From Gemmatimonadaceae bacterium (lineage in GTDB: Bacteria > Gemmatimonadota > Gemmatimonadetes > Gemmatimonadales > Gemmatimonadaceae): a stretch of DNA of 64,000 bases. A program made the position numbers and the translations under genes. Of this stretch, positions 1 to 7,945 are shown piece by piece (within the stretch, counting starts at the first letter, position 1; every line of letters starts with the position of its first letter). The notes below the pieces were generated by a model, which saw only the letters and a program-made list of their open reading frames with translations, did not search any database and was not told the DNA's origin. The DNA lies in the NCBI GenBank assembly GCA_013813715.1, contig JACCRF010000001.1, positions 21,614 through 85,613 of the forward strand. The letters are read 5' to 3'.

Positions 1-2
1 TG

Positions 3-44
3 AAGCACTCCCTGAGCGGGATCGACCGTCTGCTTGCGTGGTGA
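3..44 (+). CDS. C-terminal tail of an upstream gene (partial)
   Basis: Frame 3 is open from the window edge to a TGA and reads KHSLSGIDRLLAW. It ends about 50 bases before the TPR gene on the same strand, the spacing expected of an upstream operon member. Only 13 codons are visible, so the product cannot be named and the frame assignment is tentative; frame 2 is also open through this stretch. Confidence 0.35.
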   Translation, partial: KHSLSGIDRLLAW

Positions 45-96
45 CATGCAGTTCGGAACCTAGCTCTCTTCCACACGCGACGGTAGATTCGGAGCG

Positions 97-573
97 ATGT
101 CTTTCTGGAGTCGCTTCAGCGGCGGGAAGTCCAAGAGCGAGCAGAAGCGCCTCGACTACCTGAGCGAGGGGCTCGCGCTCGAGCGTCAGGGGGATTTCGA
201 GGCCGCCCTCACCTCATATCAGCTTGCGCTCAGAGACGATCCCACCAACCATCGTGTTCTGCAGAACATGGCGATCGCCTACTCCCGCACCGGACGGCAG
301 ACCGAAGCCGTTCGCTGCTACCGGAGGGCGCTCGAGATCCAGCCGAAACTTTCAGGCGCCCATTACGGGCTCGCCTTCCTGCTGCTGCGGCGCGGCGAAA
401 CAAGTGACGCGGCCTTCCACCTCGAATCGTTTCTCATGGATCCGCCTCCGCCAGGCGCTGAGGCAGACCGCTGGGTAACGCACGCCAGGGAGACCCTCGA
501 TCGCATTCGAACGACGGATCAGCAGCCCGAGGACGCGATCGAGACCGGGGAGTACCCGGAGGCGTCGGAGTAG
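97..573 (+). CDS. TPR-repeat protein
   Basis: A 158-residue protein with about three tandem tetratricopeptide repeats between residues 20 and 120, shown by the helix pattern around GDFEAALTSYQLAL, GRQTEAVRCYRRAL and GETSDAAFHLESFL. TPRs are protein-protein interaction scaffolds. No signal peptide or membrane segment is visible, so it is probably cytoplasmic. The ATG is preceded by GGAG at a suitable distance. Its stop codon abuts the ATG of the ParA-like gene, so the two are probably translated together and the TPR protein may be a partner of that ATPase. The function is otherwise unknown. Confidence 0.85.
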   Translation: MSFWSRFSGGKSKSEQKRLDYLSEGLALERQGDFEAALTSYQLALRDDPTNHRVLQNMAIAYSRTGRQTEAVRCYRRALEIQPKLSGAHYGLAFLLLRRGETSDAAFHLESFLMDPPPPGAEADRWVTHARETLDRIRTTDQQPEDAIETGEYPEASE

Positions 574-1341
574 ATGGGTGATGTGCTCGCCATCGTCAGC
601 CAGAAGGGAGGTGTCGGAAAGACGACAACGGCGGTAAACCTCTCCGCTGCGTTCGCGAGGCGAGGGCTCAAGACGCTGATAATAGACGTTGACCCCCAGG
701 GATCTGTTCGGTATGGCGTCGGACTCCGGCGCGATCATCAGAACGCCGGGTTCGCCGACTACCTGAACGGTCAGAAATCCCTGCGCGAAGTAATCCTTCC
801 CACTGCGCTGCCATGGCTCAGAGTCATTCTTGCAGGTTCCGTATCCGACGCCGCCGACCACGCCACCTACCAGCAGCTCATTGCCGAGACCGACGTTCTT
901 CCCGACCTGCTCGCCACCGCGAGACAGAGATGTCACGTTGTGGTGGTGGACGCCCCTCCTGGCATTGGCCCAATCACGCGGAAAGTCCTCGAAACGAGCC
1001 AGCGAGTAATCGTGCCGCTCCAATGCGAGCCTCTCGCGCTCCAGACCACGCCGCAGATCCTTCGCGGCATTCAAGACGTCGTCGCGACGAACGAACGGCT
1101 CACTCTCGACGGAATACTGATGACAATGTTCGAGCCGGGAAACGCGGCGAGCGAGCGTGTCGTGGATTACGTGCGCCGCCACCTTCCGGCGAACATCGTG
1201 TTCAATACCGTGATCCCGCGGACGATCGCCACCACCGATGCATTCGCGGCGGGTCAGCCGGTGGTTCTCCGGACGCCGGCCGATGCCGCCTCTTTGGCCT
1301 ACATCGAGCTCGCTTCGCAGCTCGCGGAACGCTTCATATGA
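574..1341 (+). CDS. ParA/Soj-like ATPase
   Basis: A 255-residue deviant-Walker P-loop ATPase of the ParA/MinD class. The N-terminus SQKGGVGKTTTAVNLS is the signature Walker A loop with the extra lysine, followed by IDVDPQGS (switch region) and VVVDAPPG (Walker B). Such proteins form ATP-dependent dimers that position chromosomes, plasmids or protein assemblies. No ParB or rRNA-methyltransferase gene is next to it, so it is not evidently the chromosomal parA locus. It could instead be an orphan ParA positioning another cargo, possibly through the adjoining TPR protein. It starts directly after the TPR stop and overlaps the next gene by ATGA. Confidence 0.9.
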   Translation: MGDVLAIVSQKGGVGKTTTAVNLSAAFARRGLKTLIIDVDPQGSVRYGVGLRRDHQNAGFADYLNGQKSLREVILPTALPWLRVILAGSVSDAADHATYQQLIAETDVLPDLLATARQRCHVVVVDAPPGIGPITRKVLETSQRVIVPLQCEPLALQTTPQILRGIQDVVATNERLTLDGILMTMFEPGNAASERVVDYVRRHLPANIVFNTVIPRTIATTDAFAAGQPVVLRTPADAASLAYIELASQLAERFI

Positions 1342-2105
1342 CCGGACGCGCTACGCTTCTCGTTTCGGCAGCCGCGGCGATGGCTGGGGCAGTCGTCGCA
1401 TGTACGGACATTCCGTCCGAGCCCGGCGCGGTGCTGTCCTTCTCCGTCGACTCCCTTCCCTTTCCTTCGGTAGTGCTCGGGGATTCGTTGCGCGACACCG
1501 CCGGTGTGGTATCGCCGCTTACGGTCACCGCGTACAACTTCCAGGGCGCCGTGATTCCGGACGTGCCGGTGAGGTTCAGCACGCGCGACCGCGGCGTCAG
1601 CGTCGACAGCGTGACCGGCATCGTGACCGGCGACAGTCTTCGCTCCACACCGGCGCGTCTTGTCGCGAGAGTCGGCACCCTCGAGGCGCCCTTCTCTCTC
1701 GACGTAACGCTCCGACCCGACACGGTAGCAGCCGTCGCGGCCCGCGACAGTCTTCTCTACTCGCTCATCGATACGACGGTGAACGTGTCGACACCGCTCA
1801 CCGTCAGGGTGCGCCACGGCCTCGGGTCGAGCGACAGCGCGGTCAAGGCCTGGCTCGTCACATTTGCGATCGTAAGCCCCGGCGATACCGCACTCGCACG
1901 GCTTGTCGACGAAGGCGGCCGCGCGTCGCTGACGGACACGACCGATGCCGGAGGCGTGGCGGGAAGAAGGATCCGGCTCAACGCCGCGCGGGTGACATCC
2001 GCGCGTGATTCGGTAGTCCTTCAGGCGAGTGTCAAGTATCGCGGCGCCCACATCCGCGGAAGTCCGGTAAGACTGGTACTCATCGTGAGGCCGCGTACGC
2101 CATGA
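1338..2105 (+). CDS. Lipoprotein with Ig-like (Big) folds
   Basis: A 255-residue exported lipoprotein. The ORF track starts it far upstream, but the ATG overlapping the ParA stop (ATGA) gives a clean type II signal peptide ending in VVAC. The rest is Thr/Val/Asp-rich with the spacing of bacterial Ig-like repeats (for example TVTAYNFQGAVIPDVPVRFS, resembling invasin/Big_1 domains). No catalytic motif is visible. It is probably anchored in the outer membrane or periplasm. Why it lies between a ParA ATPase and an acyl-CoA ligase is not clear; the four genes are tightly coupled by overlaps. Confidence 0.8.
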   Translation: MTGRATLLVSAAAAMAGAVVACTDIPSEPGAVLSFSVDSLPFPSVVLGDSLRDTAGVVSPLTVTAYNFQGAVIPDVPVRFSTRDRGVSVDSVTGIVTGDSLRSTPARLVARVGTLEAPFSLDVTLRPDTVAAVAARDSLLYSLIDTTVNVSTPLTVRVRHGLGSSDSAVKAWLVTFAIVSPGDTALARLVDEGGRASLTDTTDAGGVAGRRIRLNAARVTSARDSVVLQASVKYRGAHIRGSPVRLVLIVRPRTP

Positions 2106-3955
2106 CCAGAATTCCCCCCGAGACGAAATCGATAACGAGTGGCGGGCCGGCCCCGGTACCCGGCACCATCAATCAACTTTTCTTCGAGGCGATCGAGCGC
2201 TTCGACAGGCCTGACGCGCTCCAGTTCAAGGCGGCGGGAAAATACCATCCCATCTCCCATCGAGAGATCGCCGAGCGGGTCCGGCGTGTTGCGTTCGGGT
2301 TGAGGGCGAGCGGCGTCGTGCGCGGCGACCGGGTTGCAATTCTGTCAGAAAACAGGCCGGAGTGGGCGATCTCCGACTACGCGTGCCTCACGAGCGGGCT
2401 CACCGATGTCCCCATCTATCCAACCCTCCCATCCGAACAGATCGCGTACATCCTGAAGGATGCGGGCGCGGTGGCGGTATTCGTGTCCACCGCCGCGCAG
2501 GCAGCGAAGATCAGTGAGATCCGCGGCACCGTACCGGCGCTCGTGTCCGTCATCAGCTTCGACGACGTCGGTGATCTCGCGGATATGACGCTGGTCGCCC
2601 TCGAGGCGAAAGGAGTGAGCGCCGAGACCCCGGACGCGATTGCGAGGTACCGTGAAGAGGCTGGCCAGGTGAAACCGGACGACATCGCGACCCTCATTTA
2701 CACGTCGGGCACGACCGGCCCTCCGAAGGGCGTGATGCTCTCGCACGACAACATCCACTCGAACGTGATGGCCACGCGGAACAAGATTCCGTTCGCTTCC
2801 ACCGATGTCGGGCTCAGTTTTCTGCCTCTGTCGCACGTCTTCGAGCGGACCGCCGACTACATCATGTTCGCGACAGGAACCTCCATCGCCTACGCCGAGA
2901 GTCTGGACACGGTACCGGCGAATATGCAGGAGGTGCGGCCGACGATCGTGTTCTCGGTTCCGCGACTCTACGAGAAGATGTATGCGAGAGTGCTGCAGGG
3001 CGCTCTCTCCGGCGGCTATCTGAAGCGGAAGATCTTCTTCTGGGCGCGATCAGTCGCGGGAAAATACGCCGACGTGCGACTCGCCGGCGGGAAGCCCGGC
3101 GTAGTGCTTTCCAGGCAGTACGCAATGGCCCAGAAGCTGGTCTTTTCAAAGCTGAAGGAGCGTACCGGTGGGAGGCTCCGCTATTTCGTCTCCGGCGGGG
3201 CTCCCCTCGCTGACGAGATCAACAAGTTCTTTTTCGCCGCGGGACTCACGATTCTCGAAGGTTACGGTCTGACCGAGACGTCTCCCGTGATGTCGGTCAA
3301 CACGCCGGAAGATTTCGTCATCGGCACCGTGGGAAAGCCGATCGAGGGCGTCGAAGTCACGATCGCGGCCGATGGCGAGATCCTGACTCGCGGCCCTCAT
3401 GTCATGAAGGGTTACTACAACAATCCCGTCGCCACCGCCGAAGCGATCGATCCCGACGGCTGGTTTCACACCGGCGACATCGGCGAGCTAAGGAACGGGT
3501 TCCTCGCCATCACCGACAGGAAGAAAGACATCATCGTCACCGCCGGCGGCAAGAACATCGCGCCACAGCCGATCGAGAACCGGGTCAAGACGAACAAGTT
3601 CGTGACCCAGGCCGTGATGATCGGCGACAAGCGGAAGTTCCCGTCGATGCTGATCGTTCCCAACTTTGATCAACTCGAGGCGTGGGCGAAGAAGGCCAAC
3701 ATCGTCTGGGCCGACCGCGCCCAGCTTCTCAAGATGCCGGCGATCTCGGCGAAGATCGCTGAAGAAGTTCACAGCCAGCTCGAGGGCCTCGCCAGTTTCG
3801 AGACCCCGAAAAAAGTCGCTCTGATCGAGCACGACTTCTCACTCGAGCGCGGGGAGCTCACACCAACCCAGAAGGTGAAGCGAAAGGTGATTGACAAGAA
3901 CTACAAGCAGGTCATCGATTCACTCTACGCCGAGCCGGCGATAGACGCTGGTTGA
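2102..3955 (+). CDS. fadD: Long-chain fatty acid-CoA ligase
   Basis: A 617-residue ANL-superfamily adenylating enzyme that activates fatty acids to acyl-CoA via acyl-AMP. The P-loop YTSGTTGPPKGVMLSH (about residue 200), GYGLTETSP, DGWFHTGDIG and the hinge/catalytic TDRKKDIIVTAGGKNIAPQ are all intact. The length and the N-terminal INQLFFEAIERF segment match the FadD15-type long-chain ligases. It overlaps the preceding lipoprotein by ATGA and is the last gene of the plus-strand unit. The substrate chain length cannot be read from sequence. Confidence 0.92.
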   Translation: MTRIPPETKSITSGGPAPVPGTINQLFFEAIERFDRPDALQFKAAGKYHPISHREIAERVRRVAFGLRASGVVRGDRVAILSENRPEWAISDYACLTSGLTDVPIYPTLPSEQIAYILKDAGAVAVFVSTAAQAAKISEIRGTVPALVSVISFDDVGDLADMTLVALEAKGVSAETPDAIARYREEAGQVKPDDIATLIYTSGTTGPPKGVMLSHDNIHSNVMATRNKIPFASTDVGLSFLPLSHVFERTADYIMFATGTSIAYAESLDTVPANMQEVRPTIVFSVPRLYEKMYARVLQGALSGGYLKRKIFFWARSVAGKYADVRLAGGKPGVVLSRQYAMAQKLVFSKLKERTGGRLRYFVSGGAPLADEINKFFFAAGLTILEGYGLTETSPVMSVNTPEDFVIGTVGKPIEGVEVTIAADGEILTRGPHVMKGYYNNPVATAEAIDPDGWFHTGDIGELRNGFLAITDRKKDIIVTAGGKNIAPQPIENRVKTNKFVTQAVMIGDKRKFPSMLIVPNFDQLEAWAKKANIVWADRAQLLKMPAISAKIAEEVHSQLEGLASFETPKKVALIEHDFSLERGELTPTQKVKRKVIDKNYKQVIDSLYAEPAIDAG

Positions 3956-3964
3956 CTGTTCCGT

Positions 3965-4654
3965 CTATCGCGACAGCTTGACGAGCTCGCCGGTAAGCTC
4001 CGCCACAACGTAGCGCTCGTCGCGAGCCAGCTCGCGAAATGCCGGCGGCAACTGTGTGCCCGGCGCTACTACAAGGCGCCCTCCCGGTCGGAGCACACGC
4101 CCCACATCTAGCACCAGCGATGGGGCGGCGGAGCCATCGAGCGCGACACCATCGGCAGAGCCCCGCGCGAGCGGCACAGCGCTGCTGCATTCGACGGCGG
4201 CGATTCCTTCCTGCTCGTCGAGCTCGCCGGCAGGTGGGTTGAGGGCAATAACGCGCGCGGCGGCGAGGTTACGCACCTCGCCCGCGAATCGGGATGTTTC
4301 GCCCTCGAGTACTGCGAGCCCCCCTGGACGCGTGAGTGAGAGCATTGCCGCCATCCGCATCGCGCCTTCCGCGGCCGGTTCGCTTATGCCCGGCTGGGTG
4401 TCGGGCAACGCGTTCCGGGTAACGGGTACCGGGTGCCGGGCACCGCCCTGGACGGCCGGACTTTCGGGAAGCTCCTCAGGAGCTGCGTCGAACCTGGGGA
4501 TCCCATCCCGAATGGCGTATCGCTCTCCGCAGACCGGACACCCGAGCGTGCCTTCAACGACGAGTCGCCCATCCATCCGCGCGAAAGACGCCACGAGCCA
4601 ACTGTCTTCATGCGGCCGCGGACACCGGAGCAGGTCGATAAGCTCGATGTGCAC
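3965..4654 (-). CDS. Trm112-like zinc-ribbon protein with methyltransferase-like C-terminus
   Basis: A 229-residue protein. The N-terminus (LIDLLRCP, then GCPVCGERYAIRDGIPRF) is a Trm112/UPF0434 ribbon, a fold that usually activates SAM methyltransferases. The C-terminal half ends with VLRPGGRLVVAPG, which resembles strands 5-6 of a class I methyltransferase, but the glycine-rich SAM loop is not visible. It may therefore be a degenerate or accessory domain. A Pro/Arg-rich stretch around residues 75-95 coincides with a low-complexity CCGGGTRCCGGGT run and looks like an inserted linker. It is the last gene of the pterin operon, 9 bp after the SDR. Its link to pterins is unknown. Confidence 0.7.
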   Translation of the reverse strand: MHIELIDLLRCPRPHEDSWLVASFARMDGRLVVEGTLGCPVCGERYAIRDGIPRFDAAPEELPESPAVQGGARHPVPVTRNALPDTQPGISEPAAEGAMRMAAMLSLTRPGGLAVLEGETSRFAGEVRNLAAARVIALNPPAGELDEQEGIAAVECSSAVPLARGSADGVALDGSAAPSLVLDVGRVLRPGGRLVVAPGTQLPPAFRELARDERYVVAELTGELVKLSR

Positions 4655-4663
4655 GAGTCCGGC

Positions 4664-5389
4664 TCAGCTGCTCGACAGGCGGAGCTCGTCTACGTTTACC
4701 GTGGGTGGCTGGGCGAGAGCGTAAAGCACGGCTTCCGCGATGGCTTTCGGCCTGAGCATGGAGGCACGCGCCGGGAAAGGTGTGGTCTCGCCATCAGTGT
4801 CGATGGGGTCCCACAGACTTGTATCGACGGATGACGGAGAGATGAGCGTGGCACGCACGCCGGTGCCGCGTGTCTCCGCGAGCAGCACCTCGTGCATCGC
4901 TCTCAGCCCGAACTTGCTGGCCGAATAGGCTCCGTTCCCCGGGAAAATGGTTCTGTCGCCCAATGAGCCGATTGTGACAACGTGGCCGTCCTTCCGTTCG
5001 CGCATCTCTCGGAGAAAGGCGTTGATGACGAGAAAGGGCGCGACGAGGTTCGTCTCGACGGATCCGACGAATTCCTCCGGGGTCATTGATTCGAGCGGCG
5101 AGACTCGGAAGAATCCCGCGTTGTTGACGATGATGTGCGGCGCCTCTCCAAACTCCGATCGCACGACGGCCGCCGCGGCCGCGACAGATGCGGCATCGGT
5201 GACGTCGCAGCGGACGGGCAGCGAACGGCCGCCGATCTCGGCGGCGAGCGTGTTGAGCGCGTCCGCGTTCCGCGCGAGCAATGCGACTCGGGCCCCACTG
5301 GCCGAGAGCGACCGCGCGATCTCCGCTCCGATGCCGCGGGACGCGCCAGTGACGAGCGCAGTCCGCGACGCAAGCCCGACGGCCGTCAA
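4664..5389 (-). CDS. Short-chain dehydrogenase/reductase
   Basis: A 241-residue classical SDR with the cofactor loop TGASRGIG (residues 14-21), NNAG, catalytic Ser in VTIGSLGD and the YSASK Tyr/Lys pair. The Arg in TGASRGIG and the basic residue after ALLARN favour NADPH. FabG-like enzymes, sepiapterin reductase and many others share this fold, so sequence alone does not give the substrate. Its position 3 bp after FolE, behind a PTPS gene, makes a pterin side-chain reductase (sepiapterin reductase-like) a reasonable inference. Confidence 0.85.
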   Translation of the reverse strand: MTAVGLASRTALVTGASRGIGAEIARSLSASGARVALLARNADALNTLAAEIGGRSLPVRCDVTDAASVAAAAAVVRSEFGEAPHIIVNNAGFFRVSPLESMTPEEFVGSVETNLVAPFLVINAFLREMRERKDGHVVTIGSLGDRTIFPGNGAYSASKFGLRAMHEVLLAETRGTGVRATLISPSSVDTSLWDPIDTDGETTPFPARASMLRPKAIAEAVLYALAQPPTVNVDELRLSSS

Positions 5390-5392
5390 CCT

Positions 5393-5968
5393 CTAGTTTC
5401 CGTTGTGGGCCAGGCGCAGGAACTCGTCCCGCGTCTTGGAGTCGTCGCGAAAGACACCGCGCAGCGCCGACGTGATCGTCTTCGAGTTCTGCTTCTGCAC
5501 TCCCCGCATCATCATGCAGAGATGATACGCTTCGATCACCACCCCGACTCCGAGGGGATCGAGAACGTCCGTCAGCGCTTCCGCGATCTGCTCGGTGAGG
5601 CGCTCCTGAACCTGGAGCCGCTGCGCAAACACGTCCACTACCCGCGGCAGCTTGGACAATCCCACTATCCGCCCATTCGGGATGTAGGCGACATGCGCCC
5701 TTCCGTAGAATGGAAGCATGTGGTGCTCGCACATTGAGTACAGCTCGATGTCGCGAACCATGATCATGTTCGAGTGGCAGTCGTCGAACATTGCATCGCC
5801 GATGACCAGCCGCACATCCTGCTCGTAACCGCGCGTAAGCCATTGCAATGATGCCGCGACTCGGGCGGGTGTCTTGACCAGCCCTTCGCGTGACGAGTCT
5901 TCGCCAATTAGCTCGAGCTGCCGGCGGACGAGCTCCTCGAGCTCGTCAGTCTCCGGAGTATTCGACAT
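5393..5968 (-). CDS. folE: GTP cyclohydrolase I
   Basis: A 191-residue type IA GTP cyclohydrolase, which converts GTP to 7,8-dihydroneopterin triphosphate. Zinc and catalytic residues are present: [10 protein letters not shown] and the second cysteine in [10 protein letters not shown], with IVGLSKLPR between them. I start it at the ATG of [12 protein letters not shown] rather than the ORF-track ATG 21 codons upstream, because this ATG lies inside the last 23 bases of the PTPS gene, a coupling overlap. It feeds PTPS, or folate, or queuosine; the local partner argues for PTPS. Confidence 0.95.
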   Translation of the reverse strand: MSNTPETDELEELVRRQLELIGEDSSREGLVKTPARVAASLQWLTRGYEQDVRLVIGDAMFDDCHSNMIMVRDIELYSMCEHHMLPFYGRAHVAYIPNGRIVGLSKLPRVVDVFAQRLQVQERLTEQIAEALTDVLDPLGVGVVIEAYHLCMMMRGVQKQNSKTITSALRGVFRDDSKTRDEFLRLAHNGN

Positions 5969-6362
5969 AGTTGTTTTCAGTTTCCCAGAGTACCAGCCGC
6001 CGGAGCCGGGCCGGAGCGACGGCCGGCACAAGGATGCCCCAGAACGCCACGACGATGTTCTCGGCCGTCGGAATGGTACTCTGCATGAAGGGAACGTCGA
6101 TGTTGAAGTTGCGGTGATCCACCATGTCCACCACCTCGCGCTCCACGATCGCTCCGAGCTTGCCGAGGTCGATCACGTAGCCGGTGGATTCATCGATCGG
6201 GCCTTCCACCGACACGTCGAGCGTGTAGTTGTGGCCGTGCCAGTTCGGGTTATTGCATTTCCCGAACGTCGCCTCGTTCTCGGAATCGGAGAACTGGGGG
6301 TTGAACACGCGGTGCGCGGCGTTGAACCGGAGCCGGCGGGTCACAGTGACGCGCTTCGTCAT
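5946..6362 (-). CDS. 6-pyruvoyl-tetrahydropterin synthase family enzyme (animal-type motif)
   Basis: A 138-residue PTPS/QueD-family protein acting on dihydroneopterin triphosphate. Zinc ligands are H17, H42 and H44; the catalytic triad is C36, D82, H83; the pterin-anchoring Glu is in ETENN. The spacing CNNPNWHGH is C-x5-HGH, as in animal PTPS, rather than the C-x3-HGH of Que[13 protein letters not shown] also follows the animal DHKNLDLDVPY pattern. I infer true PTPS activity, hence a biopterin-like product, over queuosine synthesis. The start is the ATG of [10 protein letters not shown]; the longer ORF is translation of the leader. It is the first gene of the operon, with an intrinsic terminator just upstream. 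Confidence 0.88.
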   Translation of the reverse strand: MTKRVTVTRRLRFNAAHRVFNPQFSDSENEATFGKCNNPNWHGHNYTLDVSVEGPIDESTGYVIDLGKLGAIVEREVVDMVDHRNFNIDVPFMQSTIPTAENIVVAFWGILVPAVAPARLRRLVLWETENNYVEYSGD

Positions 6363-6382
6363 TATTCCCGGGGAGTGAGCGG

Positions 6383-6423
6383 AAAAAAAGCCCCGCCGGC
6401 ACGTTACGGCGACGGCGGAGCTT
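6383..6423 (-). terminator. Intrinsic terminator in the leader of the PTPS-folE operon
   Basis: On the minus strand AAGCTCCGCCG pairs with CGGCGGGGCTT (11 bp with one G-U) around a 14-nt loop, followed at once by seven T. This is a textbook intrinsic terminator. It ends 21 nt before the PTPS ATG, so any transcript starting farther upstream must pass through it. It is either an attenuator of the operon or the end of a small upstream RNA. Confidence 0.8.
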
Positions 6424-6657
6424 CCAACAGGAACGAAGAGGGATTTTGAAGCCCTGTCGAATTTTGGGATCCTCACTCTTGCCTCCCGCCTTCCCCGCAC
6501 TGGGGCATGACGTCAGCACGATTTATTGGACCCTCTCGGAGGACTTATCGGCTCAAAAAGATGATCTCTCCGTCCCTCGAAGATGAGGGCAGGTACCCAC
6601 CATCCTCGTAACGGCTGTAATTTACGGCTGCGCCAACTCACCGTCAACGAAACGAGC
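6424..6657. other. Intergenic leader region, possibly structured RNA
   Basis: This 234-bp divergent gap holds no convincing ORF. On the minus strand it contains a CCCC-AGTGC-GGGG hairpin (6493-6505) and, at 6483-6490, GGCGGGAG, which could pair with the CTCCGCC arm of the downstream terminator and so act as an antiterminator. A GAGG...CCTC-bounded A/T-rich segment lies at 6438-6474. I do not recognise any known riboswitch class in it. It must also contain the promoter of the rightward small membrane protein gene. Confidence 0.45.
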
Positions 6658-6831
6658 ATGGACCTGGGACTCATTGCCGCAGTCGTGATGCTGCTTGTCT
6701 GGGCTGTCCTCACGGTCGCGACGGAAGCGCCGGGGTATGTACACCTTCTTCTTACGATCGGCGTCTTCGTGCTTATCTGGCGCATCACCGTGCGCGGATC
6801 TCCCGGGACGCGCTCCACGCTCAAGAAGTAG
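6658..6831 (+). CDS. Small membrane protein, DUF5670/lmo0937-like
   Basis: A 57-residue protein with two hydrophobic segments (LIAAVVMLLVWAVLTVA and VHLLLTIGVFVLIWRI) and a basic C-terminus. The layout and the xHLLLxIxVxxLIxRI pattern match the DUF5670 family of tiny two-helix membrane proteins, whose role is unknown. I use the internal ATG of MDLGLIAAVV because the longer ORF adds a poorly conserved, basic N-terminus that would precede a membrane segment. It is close to the following SDR gene on the same strand. Confidence 0.65.
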   Translation: MDLGLIAAVVMLLVWAVLTVATEAPGYVHLLLTIGVFVLIWRITVRGSPGTRSTLKK

Positions 6832-6849
6832 GGTCTCGAGGCGAATACC

Positions 6850-7887
6850 GTGACTCCCCACGGCGGTTATCCGGGGGCGGAAATGGAAGCGGCGAGCGAG
6901 ATGTCATCTGTCGCCGTCGCCGAGCAGCCCCAGTCCATGGGGACGGTACGAGACCAGCCGGTCGTCGTCACTGGAGCTGCAGGACTCGTCGGCACTCACG
7001 TCTGCCGTACTCTGGTGAATTCGGGGTTCAAGGTGCGCGCTGTCGTGCGCGATATGGCGAAGGCCGCGTCGAGGTTTGGGCACCTGCCGATCGAGATTCG
7101 CGTCAGCGACATTCGCAACGCCGATTCGATGCGCGCCGCGCTCACCGGCGCTGGCTCGCTGATTCATCTGGCGGCGATAGCCATCGAGAAGCCGGGCCAG
7201 AGCTACGCCGATGTCAACACCGATGCCACACGTATCCTGCTCGACGCCGCGAAGAGTGCCGGGGCGAACCGGATTGTTTACATGTCGCAGAACGGGGCGG
7301 ACGCCGGCTCCCGGTACGCATTCCTGCGCAGTAAGGGAATCGCCCAGGAAATGGTCGCGGGCAGCGGATCAAGATGGACCGTGCTTCGCCCTTCGGTGAT
7401 TTTCGGACCGGAGGATGAGTTCGTGAACGTGCTGGGACGGATGGTGAAGCTGTCGCCCCTTGTCTTCCCGTTGCCGGGCGGCGGGACCGCGAAGTTTCAG
7501 CCAGTTGCCGTCGGCGACGTGGCACGAGCGGTCGTGAAGGTGCTCGCCGATCCCGAATCGGTGGGCCGCACCTGGTCGCTCGGCGGATCCACGCCGTTGA
7601 CGCTTCGCCAGATGACAGAGCGCATCCTCATCGCCATGAATACATCGCGAGTTCTCGTCGGCGTTCCGGTGACGGCGCTCCGGCCTGTCGTAGCGCTCGC
7701 CCAGAAGGTGCTCCCCCATCCGCCGGTAACGACTGGCCTGCTGGATCTCCTCGAGATCGACAACGTCATCGATAAGAACGATCTCACCGAAACGCTCGGC
7801 ATAACCCCAACGCCGTTTGCGCCTGAGGAACTCCTCTATCTGCGCAAGATCACCGTCTCGTCGGCGATCAAATCGCTCTTCGGGTAG
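6850..7887 (+). CDS. NDUFA9-like atypical SDR / NAD(P)-binding epimerase family
   Basis: A 345-residue extended/atypical SDR with the nucleotide loop TGAAGLVGTHV near residue 42, then the VYMSQNGAD and RPSVIFGPEDEF segments typical of the NDUFA9/NmrA-like subgroup. The YxxxK catalytic pair appears changed (YAFLRSKG). Relatives bind NAD(P) and include quinone/complex I-associated proteins and putative sugar epimerases; the substrate is unknown. The GTG at 6850 gives a 40-residue extension before the fold; ATGs at 6883 or 6901 are good alternatives, so the start is uncertain. Confidence 0.8.
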   Translation: MTPHGGYPGAEMEAASEMSSVAVAEQPQSMGTVRDQPVVVTGAAGLVGTHVCRTLVNSGFKVRAVVRDMAKAASRFGHLPIEIRVSDIRNADSMRAALTGAGSLIHLAAIAIEKPGQSYADVNTDATRILLDAAKSAGANRIVYMSQNGADAGSRYAFLRSKGIAQEMVAGSGSRWTVLRPSVIFGPEDEFVNVLGRMVKLSPLVFPLPGGGTAKFQPVAVGDVARAVVKVLADPESVGRTWSLGGSTPLTLRQMTERILIAMNTSRVLVGVPVTALRPVVALAQKVLPHPPVTTGLLDLLEIDNVIDKNDLTETLGITPTPFAPEELLYLRKITVSSAIKSLFG

Positions 7888-7896
7888 CGTGCACGA

Positions 7897-7923
7897 GAAA
7901 GCGTTAACACAGATGACGCTTTT
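7897..7923. terminator. Bidirectional stem-loop between convergent genes
   Basis: AAAGCGT and ACGCTTT form a 7-bp stem with an 11-nt loop followed by T-rich sequence on the plus strand and A/T pairs on the other side. It sits between the convergent SDR (+) and GNAT (-) genes and could terminate both transcripts. Confidence 0.55.
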
Positions 7924-7945
7924 CCTCAACAGTTTGAGGTAGCAC

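Noticed and set aside
352-1182. 276-residue minus-strand ORF
   Set aside because: Antisense to the TPR and ParA genes, Arg/His-rich shadow with no family features.
813-2105. 430-residue ORF start for the Ig-like lipoprotein
   Set aside because: The first 175 codons are Arg/His/Pro-rich shadow of the ParA gene; the signal peptide begins at 1338.
4395-4445. Tandem repeat array or mobile element (GGTAACGGGTACCGGGTGCCGGG)
   Set aside because: A short low-complexity run inside an open coding frame; no unit copy number or terminal repeats to support a mobile element.
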